Assembly: GCA_033439795.1 (NCBI GenBank)
Contig: JAUTDP010000001.1
Coordinates: 992,001-1,056,000 of the forward strand
Reading direction: 5' to 3'
DNA from: Sordaria brevicollis
Taxonomy: Eukaryota; Ascomycota; Sordariomycetes; Sordariales; Sordariaceae
DNA length: 64,000 nucleotides
The notes beneath the pieces are model-generated. The model made no database searches, had not been told where the DNA came from, and saw only the letters and a program-made list of their open reading frames with translations. Made by a program: the position numbers and the translations under genes. Of this stretch, positions 58,500 to 64,000 are shown in pieces (the first letter of the stretch is position 1; the number at the start of each line of letters is the position of its first letter).

Positions 58500-60500
58500 G
58501 AAATTAAAGGGTTGGTAATATTCCCCGGCGATTAGGTTTATTACTATTATATTAAGCCGTTAAATTAATATATATTTATATATAACGATATTTTTAACGA
58601 GCGTATTTATTTTAAAGTATATATTAGCCGGGTATACGGCGTTAAATTCGATTTTTGTAAAAATCTATATACTACGGAATAGGACCGATTTTATTTATAA
58701 ATATACGAAGTATATAAACGTAGCACTCCTATACTAAACGGCTTCTATATAATATTAAAATAGGATAAAAAGGAATTAATCTTATTATTTAAGGAAATAT
58801 ATATCCTTAAAACGAAAGTATATTCGTATATTAAAGCCGGCGTATATATTAATCGGTATTTTAATAAAGGCTATATAAATCCCGCCCTTATATTAATTAA
58901 GTAAAAACCCGGCGGTAAATTACCGAAGCTACGACCGATATTCCTAAAATACGGCAGTCTAATCTTCCGTATAAAATAGGATAAGAATATTAAATATTAT
59001 ATAATCCGTTGTATAATTAATAAATTAACCTATAAATTAATACTTATATATTATATACATCCTATTCGAACCGAATTCGAATATAATTATTAATCTTAAA
59101 ATTACTTTTTAGAATAGGATAAAGACCGAAAGAGAATTATCCTTATAATATTATTTTTATATATAGATTTTATTAATAGGTTTAGAATTTTCCGTAACTC
59201 TTACTGTATATTAATAAAATTTTACTTTATACCCGCCGGGTTAACCTTAAAAGAAAAGATAAAATTAAAAAGTATTTTTCCTATTCTATTTAGGCTATAC
59301 GGATTAAATTTCCGTAATATAACGAAAGCTTTAAAAATAATAATACAATTCGATGAAAATATTATTATAAATATTAAAAGCTAATAAATACGGCTCTATA
59401 TATTTATAATATATTATATTGGCGATATACTATAATAAGTTGAAAATATAGGCTTTAAAGGTCTACGGGGTTTTAAATTTTATCGATATTATTTTATATT
59501 TTAAACTATCGGAAAAAGTAATAAAAACCCCGATAAATAAATTGAATTCAATATAATTAAATATAGCCGTTTTCACCCTTAAATAATAAAAATATCATAA
59601 TATATAGCTACGCTAAATAAAAATGCCGGAGAAAAATATAATACCCAATAGGGAATTAATAATCCTTTTCTAATACTTTCTCATCTATCCCTAATATTAG
59701 ATATTATAATAAATTGGCTACCCGACCCGGTATATTTAAAATTTAACGGCATTTCGAATTTAATATATATATTATTCTTTAAAATTATTTTAAATATTCT
59801 AACGAAGGCGGAATATATTATACAATTATAATTATAGCCGTACCCGCTAAGCTAATCCCGATTTTAATTTATATATTACTATATAAAAAGTTTTAATATA
59901 TCCAATTATAATCGTTAATTCGTTATTATCCTAATATTATTAATATATTAGTTTAAAAAGGATTATATTAATTAGAAGTATTATATTAAAATATAAAAAG
60001 TTTTAGGGGATAAAAATTTAATAAAATTTATTATCGAAATTATAATAAAGTTAATTAAAAGCGTATTACTTTTAATAAGCGTTAAACCCCCGAAAAAGGA
60101 CTATTATAAAATGCCCGAAATTATTTTCGAAGTTCGATATATATTTAATTAACTTTATATATTCGTATCGGCTATAATTATAATATCAATTATAATATTT
60201 ATTATTAAATTTAATATAAGGACCCCTATAAAAAGTATATTAATATTAGGGCCGGCCGATATATCGAATATAGGCCTTAAAATTGAAGGTAGCGACGTAA
60301 ATATTAATATAAATAATATTACTTCGATAGGATATTTTAATAATACCCTTCGACTAAACGTTTATATAGGCGTTTATTATCCGGTATTTACGAAGGAGTA
60401 TAATCTTTTAATTAATAATAATATAATAATAGGAGAAGATTAATATAAATAAATATATAAAATTATATACGTATATTAACCGTACATAGGGTATACGAAG
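58500..60500 (+). pseudogene. Transposase-like relic
   Basis: A plus-strand frame, broken by TAA and TAG where Gln, Arg or Trp would be expected, retains blocks such as GFKGLRGFKFYRYYFI and, near 59670-59790, SLILDIIINWLPDPVYLKFNGISNLIYILFFKIIL. The second resembles a block I associate with large fungal DNA-transposon proteins of the CACTA-like kind (original Arg-Gly-Arg-Pro, Pro-Ala-His-Ser and Asn-Leu-Met-His now altered). Class assignment is tentative. Confidence 0.4.
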
Positions 60501-63417
60501 TATTTGCGTACTTTACGTAATAATGCGCCTTTTTATAATTAAAACCGCAATAAGCGGATCGTATAAATAAGGAACGTAATAGTTCCTAAATATTATTTAA
60601 TTTATTTATATTAATTTTTTCTTTTAATATTTTTAAGGACCGAATATACGAAACGAATTATTCTAATATCGAAAAGGTATTATTAATAAAGATTAATTTT
60701 GCGTAAATATTATAATTTCTTATATTAAATAATATTTAGCACAATAATAATTATAAATTAATTAAAATAATTAAAGAGTTATATTAGAAATATCCTACCC
60801 TATTTAATAAGGTATTATCCTTTTCCGACCGTACGGAAATAAACGAATTAGAAAGATTCGAAATTGAGTTTAAAATAAGTTAAGCTAATAGTAATTATTT
60901 ATTACCCGGTATTATTAATAAAATTATTAGTACTAACGTAGTAGCCGTATATATAATTAACGAAGGTTAGAGATTACCGCGGCGTAGTATATTCGATAAA
61001 ATGACGGTACGATAAATGAAGTTATTATAATTGGTATATTATTACAATTACGGTATACGGGCCGGCTACCCGGAGTTCTTCGAGATACGATATATATAGT
61101 GGGTTAAAAAGTTCGTATTTATAAATAAGTATATATATTGCTTTTAACCCTCCTAATTTATATCTTTTTAACTTTAATTTTCTAATTTTCTTTAATTGGG
61201 TAATAGTAATACCGGTAATAGAAATTTAGTAATTATACTTAATATTAATTAAGATAGACATTATTTTTTCACTTCGGTTATTAATTATATTACTAACCTA
61301 CGTTGGTTTTATTATTTAAGGATATTAATTAATTTGCTAATTAATTATATATATTTAATAAGTGTTTTGGGTATAACGGATATATACGTTATTAATTTCT
61401 ATTTATATTTACTAATTATATCTTTTACGCTTAATTATTTATATAAAATAATAAGAAGAACCTTTTATATTGCCCGTTATATATAATTCCGCGTATTATA
61501 CTTATTAGTACGATATTTAATCTAATATATAAGTACGACCGGTATAATATATTATATAGCCGTTATAATAGCGTATATAATATGCGATAGATTATTAATA
61601 ATAATACTTTATACCTTTTTAATTAAATTATAATATTTTTTAATATCGAGAATCATTATTTTTGTCCGATATAATATTGTAGCAATAGGTATATATTTAT
61701 TAATAGTATATTAATTCCTTATTAAGGGTATTTAATAAACGGTATAAGTTTAAATATAGCGATTATATTTAGTACTATAATAGAGCTTATAAAGATTTCC
61801 GGTTTAATTATATAAATTACGTTTTTATATAATACTATATAAACGTTAAATATATTTTTATAATTATTATACTAATTAATTGTACTAACGTTAAATATTA
61901 TATTCTCGATTTGGAAATTGTGGAGGAAGTGATAGACGACCCGGTTATTATTGGCCTTACCGCTATTTAACCGAGGTTTATATATATAGTCTATATAAAC
62001 GGAATAGGTATTATTTAGGTTAATTAGGATGTATATACCTTTTAATACGATATTTTAGTACCCGATAATATTCGATATTGAATAAATCGATATATATTTT
62101 AATAGTTTCGTTTCGAATTATAGTGCTAGTAATAAATATATGCGTAGGAGTTATTAAGGGCGTGAATTTTCCCCGTAATTTCTTCCAAATTAATAACGTA
62201 TTGCATTAATTTCTCTTCGTATATATATTATACAATAGTCGATAATAATATATTTTTTATTAATTATAAAAATAGAATTATAGTTATATACGGTGAATAT
62301 AAGCTACCTTAGTAATATATTATATTAATATTGGTATATAAGAATATATACGAATCTATTCGTTATTTACTTATACCTCTTTATCGTTTATAAATATCGT
62401 AGTAAAAACCCGATCGATATATATTAATAATTAGCGTAAACGTTACTATTCCTTCTAACGGATTAAATACCCGGTATACGGATTATATATATAAAGGTTA
62501 TTCCCGTTCTTACGTTATATTATCCTTTTTACGCCGTTAATATATTATTAACTAGGGAAATATTAATATATATAATAAAAGTAAATATAACTACTCTCTT
62601 AAATAACGCGAGCGAACTAATCTTTCGAAATTTTATAGTAATTGAACTAAAATATTTTCTTTTCTCTCTTCTATTTTTCTTTTCTTTATTTTTATATTTC
62701 TATCTCTTATTATACTTTTCCTTTCTTTCGTAAAATTCTAATAAAGAATTAATAAATAGTAACCGGTTTACGTATATATTTATATTTATATATATATTTA
62801 ATTATTATACCTACGACCGTAATAACTTTAATTTAATATACGGTATAAATTGCAATACGACCATATATTAATGAATTTCTATACGGTATACGGTATATAG
62901 TATATTATTAGGCAATTTAATAATTTAATAATCCGTATAATAATTGTAATTACAATATTAAAATTAATTTAGAGCTGTAACCGCCTACTTAGTAATTTAT
63001 ATAGTAATTATAATTGTAGTACCGGAGCGGTCTAGAGCCGTAACTATTAGGGTAATTTATATGCGGGGTTATAATCGGGGTCGCAATTAAGGATAGCGGG
63101 ATTAAAGTACGGGGTATAGGATTAAGATCGCGGATTAGGGCGTAAATTAGGGTACCGGTATTAGGGTACGGGGTTAGGACGAAATATAAATTACCGGATA
63201 AAATATTAATATTTATACTATAGCGGAAAAATCTATTTGGGGTTTGGCTAAAAAAGGGGTTTCTTTTCAAGATAAAGTATCTAGGCCAAATAAATCGTCT
63301 GGGCCAGACAGCTGAGGGAAGCTTCTGATTGGCTAATTGCCCGTGTACCTTTCCTTCCTGAAATTTTTCAGTTCCTTCCATATAGGAGGAAAGAATGAAG
63401 GTCGCTTTCAATCAATT

Positions 63418-63497
63418 GGGCCAGTGGCTCAATGGTTCTTGCGTTCGCTCACTTCTTTGAGATCGCCAGTTCGATTCTCATCGGTGTTCGTTTTTTT
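63418..63497 (+). ncRNA. tRNA-like Pol III unit (tRNA pseudogene or SINE head)
   Basis: A box TGGCTCAATGG at 63425-63435, B box GTTCGATTC at 63469-63477 and a T7 terminator at 63491-63497 are correctly ordered and spaced. The acceptor, D and T stems do not pair well, so it is not a functional tRNA. It lies inside the inverted-repeat element. Confidence 0.45.
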
Positions 63498-63562
63498 CGT
63501 CGCGCGAAAAGTTTCGCCCGGCCCAAGTGTATGAATGCCTTCATCCGGATTTTAGCTTCATC

Positions 63563-63584
63563 CGGACTTTGAGGCCAAAGTCCG
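63563..63584. repeat. Perfect 9-bp hairpin
   Basis: CGGACTTTG, loop AGGC, CAAAGTCCG, preceded by two ATCCGGA copies. Confidence 0.85.
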
Positions 63585-64000
63585 CTACCATTAAAAAGAC
63601 CGCTAAGAAGACCGCTAACTAAAGACCCTTATAAGGACCTTTAGGAGGGCCTTATAGGGGCCTTTACCTTTTATCATTATAAACCAAAATTTGACCAATC
63701 AGAGGCCTTCCTCAGCCGTCTAGCCCAGACGATTACATCTAGGCCAATATACCAAACTTATATAGGAACTAAGGCATAGGCAGATGGGTAGCTTCTTAAA
63801 CAGATTAAGGCCCTAGATTTCCGCTGCGGTAATTATAAATATAATAACCCGTCTCTTATCCGCTTATATAGTCCATATACTTGTATTAACGTAAATCCGG
63901 CCGCGGCCCGCGGTCTTAATATATACTTTAGGGGGTTTTTTAGGGATTGGTACCTAAAAATCGGACTAAAGTAAATAGATTAATAAAAGAACGCCCTTAG

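Larger units (their letters stand above)
51780..63230. mobile_element. RIP-degenerated AT-rich block with transposon relics
   Basis: About 11 kb of very AT-rich DNA with stop codons in all frames and few CpA/TpG steps, against GC-balanced flanks. It is best explained as one or more transposable elements destroyed by RIP, probably now heterochromatin. Tandem repeats stand near the left edge. A transposase-like relic is recognisable at about 58.5-60.5 kb on the plus strand. I cannot assign the remaining parts or count the elements. Confidence 0.8.
63279..63747. mobile_element. Small element with 40-bp terminal inverted repeats and 11-bp flanking direct repeats
   Basis: Inverted repeats at 63293-63332 and 63695-63734 match at 35 of 40 positions, all differences being transitions. 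Outside them, ATCTAGGCCAA stands at both 63279-63289 and 63737-63747. The interior is GC-balanced, unlike the RIP block next to it, and contains a Pol III-type unit and a perfect 9-bp hairpin at 63563-63584. No coding frame. Long inverted repeats with roughly 9-11 bp duplications suggest a Mutator-like miniature element; this is an inference. Confidence 0.6.

Noticed and set aside
63418..63497. Functional tRNA gene
   Set aside because: A and B boxes and a terminator are present, but the acceptor, D and T stems do not pair.

Overview
The window reads as nuclear DNA of a filamentous ascomycete, most likely Neurospora or a very close Sordariomycete. Short introns have GTRNGT donors, CTRAC branch sites and YAG acceptors. 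Codon use in the recognisable genes is C-rich. GC-balanced gene DNA is interrupted by very AT-rich blocks full of TpA and stop codons, the signature of repeat-induced point mutation (RIP).

Layout. 1-5906 (-): INO80 chromatin-remodelling ATPase, running off the left edge. 5907-11100: long gene-free stretch with a G-rich minisatellite. 11101-13074 (+): ABCF ATPase of the ARB1/ABCF2 type. About 15475-22606 (-): very large low-complexity hypothetical locus whose frame is crossed by TAG codons and two frame changes. 22802-23492 (-): small promethin-like membrane protein. 25396-25778: two identical 86-bp terminal-inverted-repeat elements, one next to a tRNA-like sequence. 26583-27666 (+): four-TM membrane protein. 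29917-31368 (-): lipid-droplet-associated hydrolase (LDAH family). 32.2-33.15 kb: AT-rich repeat cluster. 33245-33680 (-): a frameshifted gene remnant. 34782-41096: complete but RIP-destroyed Ty1/copia retrotransposon on the minus strand (198-bp LTRs, GTTAC target duplication, half-tRNA-iMet primer site, YVDD changed to YVNN). 41358-41603 (-): small Gly/Thr/Asn-rich protein. 44130-45109 (-): four-exon two-TM gene with an internal TAG. 48588-49541 (+): hypothetical Cys/His-rich protein. About 51.8-63.2 kb: a second RIP block with a transposase-like relic. 63279-63747: small inverted-repeat element holding an RNA polymerase III-type A box, B box and T-run.

Most interesting signal. On the minus strand, frames that otherwise look coding are crossed by in-frame TAG codons at 44795-44797, 16300-16302 and 21713-21715, and a frame continues past the TAG at 22802-22804. 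Each TAG is followed by G. Three of the four can fold with the UAG in the loop of a small hairpin. This is the context reported for A-to-I mRNA editing in the sexual stage of Fusarium and Neurospora, which recodes UAG to UGG (Trp). The claim is an inference: pseudogenisation, allelic C-to-T change or unrecognised introns are real alternatives, and the large locus also carries two apparent frameshifts.

Functional links are modest. INO80 and the ABCF protein are housekeeping factors. The promethin-like protein and the LDAH-like hydrolase, about 6 kb apart, would both belong to lipid-droplet biology.
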